A DNA stretch of 64,000 nucleotides. It comes from Sulfurimonas sp. UBA2011. GTDB taxonomy: Bacteria > Campylobacterota > Campylobacteria > Campylobacterales > Sulfurimonadaceae. The notes under the pieces were generated by a model. That model was not told the origin of the DNA. It did no database searches and saw only the letters and a program-made list of their open reading frames with translations. This document shows, in pieces, positions 16,951 through 24,152 of this stretch. Every line of letters starts with the position of its first letter. Position 1 is the stretch's first letter. Location: positions 204,731 through 268,730 of the forward strand of contig DDCH01000004.1 in the NCBI GenBank assembly GCA_002335055.1, read 5' to 3'. Both the position numbers and the translations under genes were made by a program.

Positions 16951-17658
16951 TTAAAGTGAAACATCACAGTCATTGTTGCTTATTAAGCCATCTAACCAAT
17001 GAAGGTGGTTTTGTGTAAACTCTATCTTATTGTAAAGGCAGTCAAACACTCGAAGTTTTTTGAGATGGATAATCTCATCTTCTAGTTGTGTTAGTCTATT
17101 TTTCCAAATTGTTAGTACTTCTAAGTTTTCAAGTTGTCCTATCTCACGAGGAAGAAATGTAATGGCATTCTTACCTAGTTCTAATGTTTTTAGCTTCTTT
17201 AAGTTTCCTACCTCTTTTGGGATAGAAGTAAGGAGATTTTCTTGCACCAAAAGAAGTTTTAGGTTGAGTAGTTGACCTATCTCAATAGGCAACTCTTTAA
17301 GGGCATTACCTGAGACATAGAGCTCTTCTAAGTTTGTAAGTTGACCTATCTCAGAGGGTAAGCTTTCAAGCTTATTATCAAGAAGATAGAGTTTCTTTAG
17401 GTTTTTTAAGTTCGCTATCTCTTTAGGTAACTCAGAAATTTGAGAACCCAAGAGGTTTAACTCTACTAGGTTTTCTAACTTAGTTTTATCTCTTGGTAAA
17501 CCACGATAGTACCCTGCGTTTAAGTAAGAATCATGTTCAATCCACTCTAACTCAGATATACTATTTTTATCTGCCCATGCAAAGATAGTATCAGCCCACT
17601 GAGTGTCTATATCTCTACTTATGGAATCCAAGCATAATTCCAAATAATTTGTCCTCAA
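16951..17658 (-). CDS. Leucine-rich-repeat protein
   Basis: About 235 residues. Residues roughly 60-210 hold seven tandem 23-residue repeats of the type LxxLxxLxLxxNxLxxLPxEIGxL (for example LKKLYLLDNKLESLPSEIG), the bacterial ROC/plant-type LRR. The N-terminal 55 residues contain a DISRD/WADTIFAWAD region without recognisable domain. No signal peptide. The start is unclear: the frame opens with TTG at 17658, 44 bp inside the trigger factor gene, and other TTG codons follow; no ATG is available. Probably binds protein partners; function unknown. Position right behind tig is unusual, as clpP or def is commoner there. Confidence 0.75.
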   Translation of the reverse strand: MRTNYLELCLDSISRDIDTQWADTIFAWADKNSISELEWIEHDSYLNAGYYRGLPRDKTKLENLVELNLLGSQISELPKEIANLKNLKKLYLLDNKLESLPSEIGQLTNLEELYVSGNALKELPIEIGQLLNLKLLLVQENLLTSIPKEVGNLKKLKTLELGKNAITFLPREIGQLENLEVLTIWKNRLTQLEDEIIHLKKLRVFDCLYNKIEFTQNHLHWLDGLISNNDCDVSL

Positions 17659-18871
17659 TGAGTCCCATTTTTGCAGAAGTCATTAAGTTGTTCTCTTGAT
17701 AGTACTTCAGTAGCTCTTGTGCATCTTGACCAGCCATCATTGCTTGGTATCCAAGGGCCGCATGTACTTCGTTTTCAAGAACTTCTACATTTTCTTTGGC
17801 TGCTAAAGCTTCAACAATAAGAGCTATTTTTATACTGTCACGTGAAGCTTGACGAACAGACTCACGTATCTCCATAAACTTACCCTTATCTTCCATAAAT
17901 TCTTTATGTTGCTCCTGGGTATAAGCTCTAGTTTTTTCACGAACCTTCGCATCTATCTCTTGTTCTACTATGTTATTAGGAAGTGTAAAATCATACTTAG
18001 AAAGTAGTGCTTCAATCATCTTAGGTTTGATCTCATTCATATAAACACGTGAGAGTTCTTCTGAAGTGATTTGATCTGCAAATTTTTCTTTTAGTGTAGC
18101 TAGTGTTGCCTTATCATCACTCAATATATTTTTTGCAAAAGAATCATCTGGAGTAATAGGGTGTTGTTCTTGAATCTCATGAAGAGTAACAACAAACTTA
18201 GCTTCTTTACCTGCTAAGTCTTCAGCTTGATAATCATCTGGAAAATTAAGAACTACATCTCTAGTCTCACCGTACTCCATACCAATAAGTTTCTCTTCAA
18301 ATCCAGGAATAAATGAATCTGAACCTATTTTAAGATTAAAATTCTTTGCACTACCACCTTCAAATGCTTTACCGTCAATAAAACCTTCAAAGTCGATTAC
18401 AGTTACATCATCATTTTCAATTGCTTTAGGTGTTGGTATAGTTGTAAAAGGAGCTTGTTTAAGTGCAAATTCTGCAAGTTTCTTTTCTATGTCTGCGGAC
18501 GAAGCAACAGGTTTAGTAAACACAGGAGTTATTTCTTTATAGTCTACATCTGTATGAACTACAGGACTAATTGAAAGTTCTACCTCAAAAAATACTTCAT
18601 CTTTTCTCTGCTCATATTTTTTAAGACCAGGTTGACCTAGGATAGTCTCAACAGCAATATTTGCCTCTTTGACACCTGCCGCAATAAAGTCTTTAAAAAC
18701 TTCTCCAGCTGCATCTTGCTCGATTTTTTCGTCAGTTGGAGTATCGTCTTTTTTATCTTCTTTAGCTATTGCGGCTTTTCTTATCTCAACTTTTTCTTTT
18801 ATAAGAGAGTTCTCAACTGTACCACTTAAAATAAAGTTTATATCATCTATTTTTTCTACTGTTACTTTCAC
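17615..18871 (-). CDS. tig: Trigger factor (ribosome-associated chaperone/PPIase)
   Basis: 418 residues, near the usual 430. N-terminal ribosome-binding domain, then an FKBP-like PPIase domain (about 150-240) with VTVIDFEGFIDGKAFEGG and GFEEKLIGM, and the C-terminal helical chaperone arms. Starts at GTG 18869-18871 with AAAAGGACTCTA upstream. The N-terminal domain contains a charged insertion (EDKKDDTPTDEKIEQ). Heads a possible four-gene transcript with the LRR, globin and hypothetical genes. Confidence 0.94.
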   Translation of the reverse strand: MKVTVEKIDDINFILSGTVENSLIKEKVEIRKAAIAKEDKKDDTPTDEKIEQDAAGEVFKDFIAAGVKEANIAVETILGQPGLKKYEQRKDEVFFEVELSISPVVHTDVDYKEITPVFTKPVASSADIEKKLAEFALKQAPFTTIPTPKAIENDDVTVIDFEGFIDGKAFEGGSAKNFNLKIGSDSFIPGFEEKLIGMEYGETRDVVLNFPDDYQAEDLAGKEAKFVVTLHEIQEQHPITPDDSFAKNILSDDKATLATLKEKFADQITSEELSRVYMNEIKPKMIEALLSKYDFTLPNNIVEQEIDAKVREKTRAYTQEQHKEFMEDKGKFMEIRESVRQASRDSIKIALIVEALAAKENVEVLENEVHAALGYQAMMAGQDAQELLKYYQENNLMTSAKMGLIEDKLFGIMLGFHK

Positions 18872-18960
18872 TAGAGTCCTTTTTAGTTTTAATTACGCAA
18901 TTTTAACATTATTGTCTAAAAATAACTTTTTAATTGAGATAAGTTTGATTATATTGATTT

Positions 18961-18988
18961 TTTGTAAGTTTTTGTAAGTTTTTGTAAG
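18961..18988. repeat. Short tandem repeat, 10-bp unit
   Basis: TTTGTAAGTT repeated almost three times in the AT-rich gap upstream of tig. It lies about 100 bp upstream of the tig start on the tig coding side, so it may fall in the promoter region. No gene is visible in this 200-bp gap. Confidence 0.7.
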
Positions 18989-19040
18989 AGTTGTAAAATA
19001 AGGGGAGGGTATAAAGGTGATAAATAAATGATGAAATATA

Positions 19041-19058
19041 CTCACCCAAAAGGGTGAG
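19041..19058 (-). terminator. Hairpin after the first oxidoreductase operon
   Basis: Seven-bp GC-rich stem (19041-19047 with 19052-19058), loop of four, 15 bp beyond the stop of the last subunit gene on the minus strand, followed by an AT-rich but not purely T tract. Confidence 0.6.
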
Positions 19059-19073
19059 AAATATTGAAAGTGA

Positions 19074-19298
19074 CTACTCTTCGTGACCAGCCATTTCCAT
19101 TGTGATACAGTTACGATCAAGCATATCAGTACAAACGTATACACATAGTGCACACCCTTTACATCTATCTTCATCTACCCAAGATGTGTTACCATCTTTG
19201 TTGAACATAAGCGTATTTGCTTCTGGACAATATAATGTACAAGTGTTACACTTGTACTCAGCACACATATCTGAATTAACTTTTGCTACATAATACAT
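19074..19298 (-). CDS. 2-oxoacid:ferredoxin oxidoreductase delta (4Fe-4S) subunit, operon 1
   Basis: 74 residues, a dicluster ferredoxin: cysteines at 12, 17, 20, 24 and 46, 49, 52, 56, plus C64. Carries electrons between external ferredoxin and the catalytic subunits. It is the fifth and last gene of the E-A-B-G-D operon. The protein is identical, residue for residue, to the delta subunit of operon 2 (29830-30054), while the DNA differs at about 16 synonymous positions. Small separation (11 bp) from the gamma gene. Confidence 0.92.
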   Translation of the reverse strand: MYYVAKVNSDMCAEYKCNTCTLYCPEANTLMFNKDGNTSWVDEDRCKGCALCVYVCTDMLDRNCITMEMAGHEE

Positions 19299-19309
19299 TT
19301 ATAAAATCC

Positions 19310-20011
19310 TTATACTTTTAGTCTAACGATTAACTCGTTACCAGTAATATCAACAGTATCAGCCATTTTGAATGTTTCATTGATAACATTCATGTTAGCT
19401 TCAAGTAGTTGCTCTTTTTTCTTGAACTTTTTCTCAATAGCAGAGTCAAGTGCAGCAGTACCACCAGATGCAACGAAAGAGTTTCCAAGGAATCTCTCAC
19501 GAACTGCAGCTTCGATATGCTCTGTATTAACAAGCTTAGTAAGACCAAGAACCATACCCATCATTGCCATGTTTGTTGCAAGCTCAGTACCAGCAATTTT
19601 CATTGCTAGTCTAGTTGCGTCAAACTGAACAACAGTTGCGTTTTTTTCTTCAAGTACTGCTCTGTCATCTTCATTAAGAACATCAAAGTCAGTATTGATG
19701 ATGATTAGTGCATTTGGCTTAAGACCAGTATAAAATGGCATAGTATAAGACTTACCATGAGTTACAACTTGTGAGTGGTAAATCAGGATAATATCTGGGT
19801 AAATTACTTCACCTACTTCATAAATTGGATCTGTTGATGCTCTTACATAAGCTTCAACAGGTGCCATTCTTTTCTCAGAACCAAAAAATGGAACTAGAGA
19901 TGCATAGTTACCTGCATTATCAAGACATGAACCAAGGATGTGTGCAGTAGTTACAACACCTTGACCACCTAGACCAGAAATACGTATATTATATCTTTTC
20001 TTTTCAGCCAT
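19310..20011 (-). CDS. 2-oxoacid:ferredoxin oxidoreductase gamma subunit, operon 1
   Basis: About 233 residues from ATG 20009-20011, which lies one base after the beta-gene stop; a longer in-frame opening at 20038 lacks support. Carries ISGLGGQGVVTTAHILG near the N-terminus and FFGSEKRMAPVEAY, typical of the gamma domain (POR_gamma, PF01558). Pairs with alpha, beta and delta to form the CO2-fixing, CoA-dependent enzyme. A C-terminal acidic/lysine-rich helix (KKFKKKEQLLEANM) is shared with the operon 2 copy. Whether pyruvate or 2-oxoglutarate is the product cannot be read from this subunit. Confidence 0.9.
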   Translation of the reverse strand: MAEKKRYNIRISGLGGQGVVTTAHILGSCLDNAGNYASLVPFFGSEKRMAPVEAYVRASTDPIYEVGEVIYPDIILIYHSQVVTHGKSYTMPFYTGLKPNALIIINTDFDVLNEDDRAVLEEKNATVVQFDATRLAMKIAGTELATNMAMMGMVLGLTKLVNTEHIEAAVRERFLGNSFVASGGTAALDSAIEKKFKKKEQLLEANMNVINETFKMADTVDITGNELIVRLKV

Positions 20012-20012
20012 T

Positions 20013-20930
20013 TTAGTTAACCGCCTCTGCTGCTGCAACTTTTGCTGCTTTTCTTGCTTTTCTTGCTACTTTTTCTTCGCCTTCAACACGCTCGATTACT
20101 ATTTTAGCTTCATCAGTCATATACTCATCAAATTTGAATCTACCTTTACCAAGCTCAATAGCATCAGCAAAAACATCTTCAGTAGGAATAGAATACTCAA
20201 TGTTACAAGAAGTGTAAGCATGAATAAAAGTTGGACCAACTTCACGTGCAACGAAGATTGCTCTTCTAATAACTTTTGCAGCTTGTTTGATGTTAGTTGG
20301 TGACATTCTTACAATGTAAACACAACCAGCAGCTTTAGCTAAATCAGTCGCAGGCATTTTCTCGAAGTCTTTACCCATTGGAGCCATCTTAAGAACAGCA
20401 CCTTTTGGAGACATACCAGATGATTGACCACCAGTGTTTCCGTATACTTCATTGTCAAGCATGATTGTAGTAAATCTTTCACCACGAATCCATGAGTGCA
20501 TAGTCATAGAGAAACCAATATCCATAGTACCACCGTCACCGGCAATAGTAAGAACATCTTTAGTCTTATCAGGGAAACGTAATCTAAATGCACGAGTAAG
20601 ACCAGAAGCCATTGCATTTTGATCACCATAGTTACCATAGATAAATGGAACAGCAGCTTGAGAAATCGCAAGACGACCACAACCAGCAGTACCAATTGTT
20701 ACTGTTTCTTCCGGGCATGGAAGTGCAGCAAAAATTAATCTAATATAGTAAGCCATCCAGCAACCTGAACACATAGGGTGCTCTTCCATTAATTCTTTAA
20801 ACTGACCCATGTTACCTGGACCAGCTTCTTCTTGTGTCTTTCCAAAAGGACCGAAGTCGATTAACTCAACGTAGTCTTTTGGTAAATATTTCTTAAATCT
20901 CTCTGATGGAGTAATATATGCTAAACTCAT
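20013..20930 (-). CDS. 2-oxoacid:ferredoxin oxidoreductase beta (TPP) subunit, operon 1
   Basis: 305 residues. TPP motif GDGGTMDIG starting at 131 with the distal N160 (LDNEVYGN). Cluster-ligand cysteines C54, C57 and C84, with another in TSCNIE (about 222). RBS AAGGATAAAACT before ATG. Compared with the operon 2 beta subunit it has a distinct C-terminus: a charged tail ending in an Ala/Lys-rich stretch (KVARKARKAAKVAAAEAVN). Binds TPP and the proximal FeS cluster; catalytic core with the alpha subunit. Belongs to the Aquificae-type five-subunit family (por/for of Hydrogenobacter). Confidence 0.92.
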   Translation of the reverse strand: MSLAYITPSERFKKYLPKDYVELIDFGPFGKTQEEAGPGNMGQFKELMEEHPMCSGCWMAYYIRLIFAALPCPEETVTIGTAGCGRLAISQAAVPFIYGNYGDQNAMASGLTRAFRLRFPDKTKDVLTIAGDGGTMDIGFSMTMHSWIRGERFTTIMLDNEVYGNTGGQSSGMSPKGAVLKMAPMGKDFEKMPATDLAKAAGCVYIVRMSPTNIKQAAKVIRRAIFVAREVGPTFIHAYTSCNIEYSIPTEDVFADAIELGKGRFKFDEYMTDEAKIVIERVEGEEKVARKARKAAKVAAAEAVN

Positions 20931-20945
20931 AGTTTTATCCTTTTA

Positions 20946-22130
20946 TTATAATTTAATATTGTGCTCAATACCGAGCGCATCGTATAGTTCAACCATGATA
21001 AGTTCAACTGGAAGTGTCATACCACCGTAAACTCTTGGACCTTCAACAACGATACCACCATTAGGGATAGTCGCTTGAATTTCCTTAGATAACCAACCAA
21101 TAATGTTGTGCTCAGGAACGATAAGAGCTTTAGCATTTTTAGCAGCTTCACGGATTTCATCTTTAGGGAAAGGTCTGATTGCTTTAACTTTAATTAAACC
21201 AACTGATAAACCTTCCTCTTGTGCGTATCTCCATGCTTCTCTAGCTTGTGCAGCAGCACAACCAGATGCAACAACAAATACATCAGCTTCAGGGTTTTGA
21301 ACTTCAATTGGTCCACCAAGATACTCATAGATATATTTCATTGCACGAGAGTTAGAATCCCAAATCTCTTGTTGCCATACTGAGTGAATTAAATAACTCA
21401 TAAAGTTTGACTTTTGAACAGGAGCATCACGTTGAATTCTTGCTGGAGGAGTTTCATTGTCCATTGCTGGAACTGGTGAAGCTACTGGATCAAATTCTTT
21501 GTAAACTAAGTCTTCAGACATCATGTCTACATAACCCTTAGCGTGTGTTACGAAGAAACCTTCTGTAGCAACTGCAACTGGAATATAAACGTCAACTTTT
21601 TCAGCAATAGCGAATGCTGCAAGTGTGAAGTCAAATGTATCTTGCTGATTTTCAGCATGTAACATAACTGCACCACAATGCATCATATAAGCCATTTCGA
21701 TATTATCAGGTTGAATTGATAATGGAGCATTAATAACACGAGTAAGGATACCAAGTACCGCTGGAACTCTGTGTCCTGGCCATGAAGCGATTGCCTCTAA
21801 ACCACGGATAAGTCCTGGTCCTGAAGTAGCTGTAAATAGACGAACACCAGCTCTTGATGCACCAGCGATTGCTGACATTGTACCAAGCTCTTCTTCCGCT
21901 CTATAATACTCTTTAATGTGACCTTGAGCAAAAACATCACCAACAAGGTGCATAACCTCTGATTGTGGTGTAATTGGGTAAGCAATAGCCATGTCAACAT
22001 TTGCTCTTTTAACAGCTTCAGACATTGCTTGCGCACCTGTGATGAAGTGTTTCTCTCTTGGAGCCTCATGTAGAAGATAGTTCATCTCTACTTGTTTTTT
22101 ATTTAATACTGGTCTTTGAACTGCACTCAT
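20946..22130 (-). CDS. 2-oxoacid:ferredoxin oxidoreductase alpha subunit, operon 1
   Basis: 394 residues. AIAYPITPQSE near residue 55 is the YPITP substrate/CoA motif, followed by EEELGTMSAIAGASRAG and TATSGPGL, all PFOR domain I signatures; the C-terminal domain II has the IRPFP motif. RBS GGGAGAAATTAA. Roughly half identical by eye to the operon 2 alpha, so the two operons are old paralogues with probably different substrates: one for acetyl-CoA to pyruvate, the other for succinyl-CoA to 2-oxoglutarate. I cannot say which is which from motifs. Confidence 0.92.
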   Translation of the reverse strand: MSAVQRPVLNKKQVEMNYLLHEAPREKHFITGAQAMSEAVKRANVDMAIAYPITPQSEVMHLVGDVFAQGHIKEYYRAEEELGTMSAIAGASRAGVRLFTATSGPGLIRGLEAIASWPGHRVPAVLGILTRVINAPLSIQPDNIEMAYMMHCGAVMLHAENQQDTFDFTLAAFAIAEKVDVYIPVAVATEGFFVTHAKGYVDMMSEDLVYKEFDPVASPVPAMDNETPPARIQRDAPVQKSNFMSYLIHSVWQQEIWDSNSRAMKYIYEYLGGPIEVQNPEADVFVVASGCAAAQAREAWRYAQEEGLSVGLIKVKAIRPFPKDEIREAAKNAKALIVPEHNIIGWLSKEIQATIPNGGIVVEGPRVYGGMTLPVELIMVELYDALGIEHNIKL

Positions 22131-22142
22131 TTAATTTCTCCC

Positions 22143-22856
22143 TTATTCCGCGTCAGTGATATGCTCACCCTTCTTAGTCATGATGAGACTTCTATACTCG
22201 CCATAATCAGCAGGTGATAATGTACTGTTGTCCTCTTTTGGTAAAGATGGATTTTCAGGTGGTAAAGTAGTTTCCCACTTAATGCCTAATTTATTTCTTT
22301 CTTCAATCACTATTTCTTTGAACTTAGCGATATCTGAAGCATGTAAATCTCTAATTGATGCCATAGCTTCTTCATGTCCCATATAAGCACATAATGCAAC
22401 TGTATAACAGTTAGTACCAGCACGAATCATTCTAAGTGTAAGGTTAGCATAGTGACAATGCACACCAACAAAAATACAAGCTTCGATTCTATTATCAAGG
22501 ATTGTTAAGTTGGGGTGATTTGGGTTAATCTCAGCCTTAACATCAATCTTTGGATATTTAGGTCTGTAATCTGGCATTGGAATAATTTTACAATTAGGAA
22601 TTTCAGATGCTAGATCTAAAATAGCTGCTGATTTTTCTGCAACATCTTCTTTCCAGTCCCAAAGAACTTGAGGCCCAGGGAATATTGTTGGATTTTTTCT
22701 TGTAAGTAATGCAATAGCTGCATCTCTCATCGCCTCTTCTGGTGTCACAGTATTACCATAGAGTAAAGCTGAACCTTCTGGTGCTAGTTCAACCCCCATC
22801 GCTGGTGCGGACGTTGGCATATAGCCTGCGGGGCCTACTTCTACTATTTTCGTCAT
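22143..22856 (-). CDS. Fifth (E) subunit of the oxidoreductase, operon 1
   Basis: 237 residues. Matches the small E subunit that distinguishes the five-subunit por/for enzymes of Hydrogenobacter; its role is unknown. Core features: TIFPGPQVLWDW, MPDYRPKYPKID, EINPNHPNLTI, and GVHCHYAN with H133-C134-H135, then YMGHEEAMASIRDLH. The H-C-H motif looks like a metal or cofactor site but that is inference. Compared with the operon 2 copy it has a longer N-terminus and an extra C-terminal stretch of about 45 residues rich in Pro and Glu. RBS AAGGAGTTAAT; first gene of its operon. Confidence 0.85.
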   Translation of the reverse strand: MTKIVEVGPAGYMPTSAPAMGVELAPEGSALLYGNTVTPEEAMRDAAIALLTRKNPTIFPGPQVLWDWKEDVAEKSAAILDLASEIPNCKIIPMPDYRPKYPKIDVKAEINPNHPNLTILDNRIEACIFVGVHCHYANLTLRMIRAGTNCYTVALCAYMGHEEAMASIRDLHASDIAKFKEIVIEERNKLGIKWETTLPPENPSLPKEDNSTLSPADYGEYRSLIMTKKGEHITDAE

Positions 22857-23379
22857 ATTAACTCCTTATATTTAATGAAAAAGTTTTGTTTAATACACTC
22901 TAATAAGTATATAAAACATTTTAAATTCAATATCTAATTATACATTTACAACTAGATATAAAGTCCTACAAAAGAGTATAGCATCAGCTACTCTCTCGAA
23001 AAACTTGAATTTGTGCCTAATTGTATCGAAATAATCTTTAAGTAGATTAAAATAATCCTCTGAATTTTCTATTAAGGACATAGATACAGTGGATTTAAAA
23101 GGAATATAAAGGAGAAAAGAGAGCATAGTATTTCAGATTGTTAGTCTAATATATGGCTTTAAGCATAGTAAAATAGGGCTTTATCGAAGATATGTTACTT
23201 GTTTTGTGACATAGTAGGAGATAGTTCTAAATATCGAGGAAAATGCGATTATGTCAGGAGCTTTAAATTGTCTTATGTGGGTATATTCGTTACACTAATA
23301 TATGGAGAAAAACCATATATTAGCTAGGGTGAGTATATTTGTTACACACTGATATAATAAATGTGTGTTAAAAATCTAC
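22857..23379. other. 523-bp gap: operon 1 promoter region and unexplained sequence
   Basis: The left end carries the RBS and presumably the minus-strand promoter of the E-A-B-G-D operon (a TATACT box in the revcomp of about 22900-22915). A 62-codon minus-strand frame at 22938-23126 has MSLIENSEDYFNLLKDYFDT-like sequence but no recognised family and no clear RBS. The right end holds a repeat-hairpin-repeat element. Otherwise I see no gene. Confidence 0.4.
23277..23347. repeat. Direct 19-bp repeats flanking a perfect hairpin
   Basis: GTGGGTATATTCGTTACAC (23277-23295) and GTGAGTATATTTGTTACAC (23329-23347) match at 17 of 19 positions. Between them is an 11-bp perfect stem, CTAATATATGG with CCATATATTAG, around a 7-base loop (23295-23323). 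It lies 30 bp past the end of the dab operon on the minus strand and could be its terminator or a regulator-binding element. Confidence 0.7.
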
Positions 23380-23637
23380 TTAACAACCGCAAGAACCACA
23401 ACTATCTGTACTACAACTATCTTCTGAACCATTATTAGCTGCTACTCTAATTAAATATTCATTATCATTTGACTTTTCAGCATAAAACATATGTGTTTTA
23501 CAAAAATCTTCATTCATCATTTCCATGAGACTTATTGTGTATTTGTAAGCTTCTGGTTGAAATTGAAATGTAGACTCTTTTTTATATTCACTTTTTAGAA
23601 AACAAGCACATTCGCGCTCCATTGTAACTGTATACAT
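23380..23637 (-). CDS. Small cysteine-rich protein, ECACF family, copy 2
   Basis: 85 residues, RBS AAAAGGAACACT. Starts MYTVTMERECACFLKSE and continues with MMNEDFCKTHMFY, then a tail SEDSCSTDSCGSCGC with four closely spaced cysteines. It aligns end to end (first about 65 residues) with the neighbouring 105-residue protein: shared MYT, ECACF, KS, MN-x2-FC, H-x-F-x-A. The paired CxC and the terminal CxxCxC suggest metal or FeS binding, which is inference. Terminal gene of the dabB-X-dabA group, 171 bp behind copy 1. I do not recognise the family and give no function. Confidence 0.7.
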   Translation of the reverse strand: MYTVTMERECACFLKSEYKKESTFQFQPEAYKYTISLMEMMNEDFCKTHMFYAEKSNDNEYLIRVAANNGSEDSCSTDSCGSCGC

Positions 23638-23808
23638 AGTGTTCCTTTTGGGTATTATTAACGAAAGTATAGTTATTATAACTGAAATAGAGGTATTTTT
23701 AATATGTAGTTGTGGTTGATAAAGATTTTTTTATTTTAAAGAAGTGAAAGTTTAGAAAGATATGCAAGAAGTGAGGTATACTCACTTGTTACATAGTGTA
23801 CAGTGTGC

Positions 23809-24126
23809 TTAGTTTCCACCAGCATCTTTTGGTGGTTTTTCACCAGCATCAAAGCCGATTACAACACCACTTCTACTAACAAGCTCACTTGCTGTCTCAA
23901 TATCATCTTCATCGTCTTCAATAGGTCTAACATTACTATGAATAATAATCTTATCTTGATAGTCAACAGCTTGGAAATAATGCTTCATACAAAAGTTTTG
24001 ATTCATAAGGCATTCTATAACACGTGCTTTATTAATCATGTCCTCTCTTGTCTCAAATTCCATATTGTTTTTTATGTCACTTTTTATAAAACAAGCACAT
24101 TCTTTGTCAATTTCTATTGTATACAT
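23809..24126 (-). CDS. Small protein with ECACF motif, copy 1
   Basis: 105 residues, RBS AAGGAG before ATG 24124-24126, 26 bp behind dabA and almost certainly in its transcript. Opens MYTIEIDKECACFIKSDIK, then LMNQNFCMKHYFQAVD. Unlike copy 2 it lacks the cysteine tail and instead has an acidic segment (EDDEDDIETASE) and a Gly/Pro/Lys end. The conserved CxC plus FC-x2-H set in both copies could form one metal site. No known domain recognised; association with the inorganic-carbon transporter is the only functional clue. Confidence 0.75.
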   Translation of the reverse strand: MYTIEIDKECACFIKSDIKNNMEFETREDMINKARVIECLMNQNFCMKHYFQAVDYQDKIIIHSNVRPIEDDEDDIETASELVSRSGVVIGFDAGEKPPKDAGGN

Positions 24127-24152
24127 TTATTCTCCTTGAATATTTTTTGAAA

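Noticed and set aside
18961..18988. Tandem 10-mers as replication iterons
   Set aside because: Just three short AT-rich copies, no DnaA-box cluster and no replication gene nearby.
22938..23126. 62-codon minus-strand frame as a gene or transposase remnant
   Set aside because: No family match I can name, weak start context, not long enough to exclude chance; kept only as part of the described gap.
23277..23347. Repeats as a minimal CRISPR array
   Set aside because: Only two copies, with a hairpin instead of a spacer, and no cas genes in the window.
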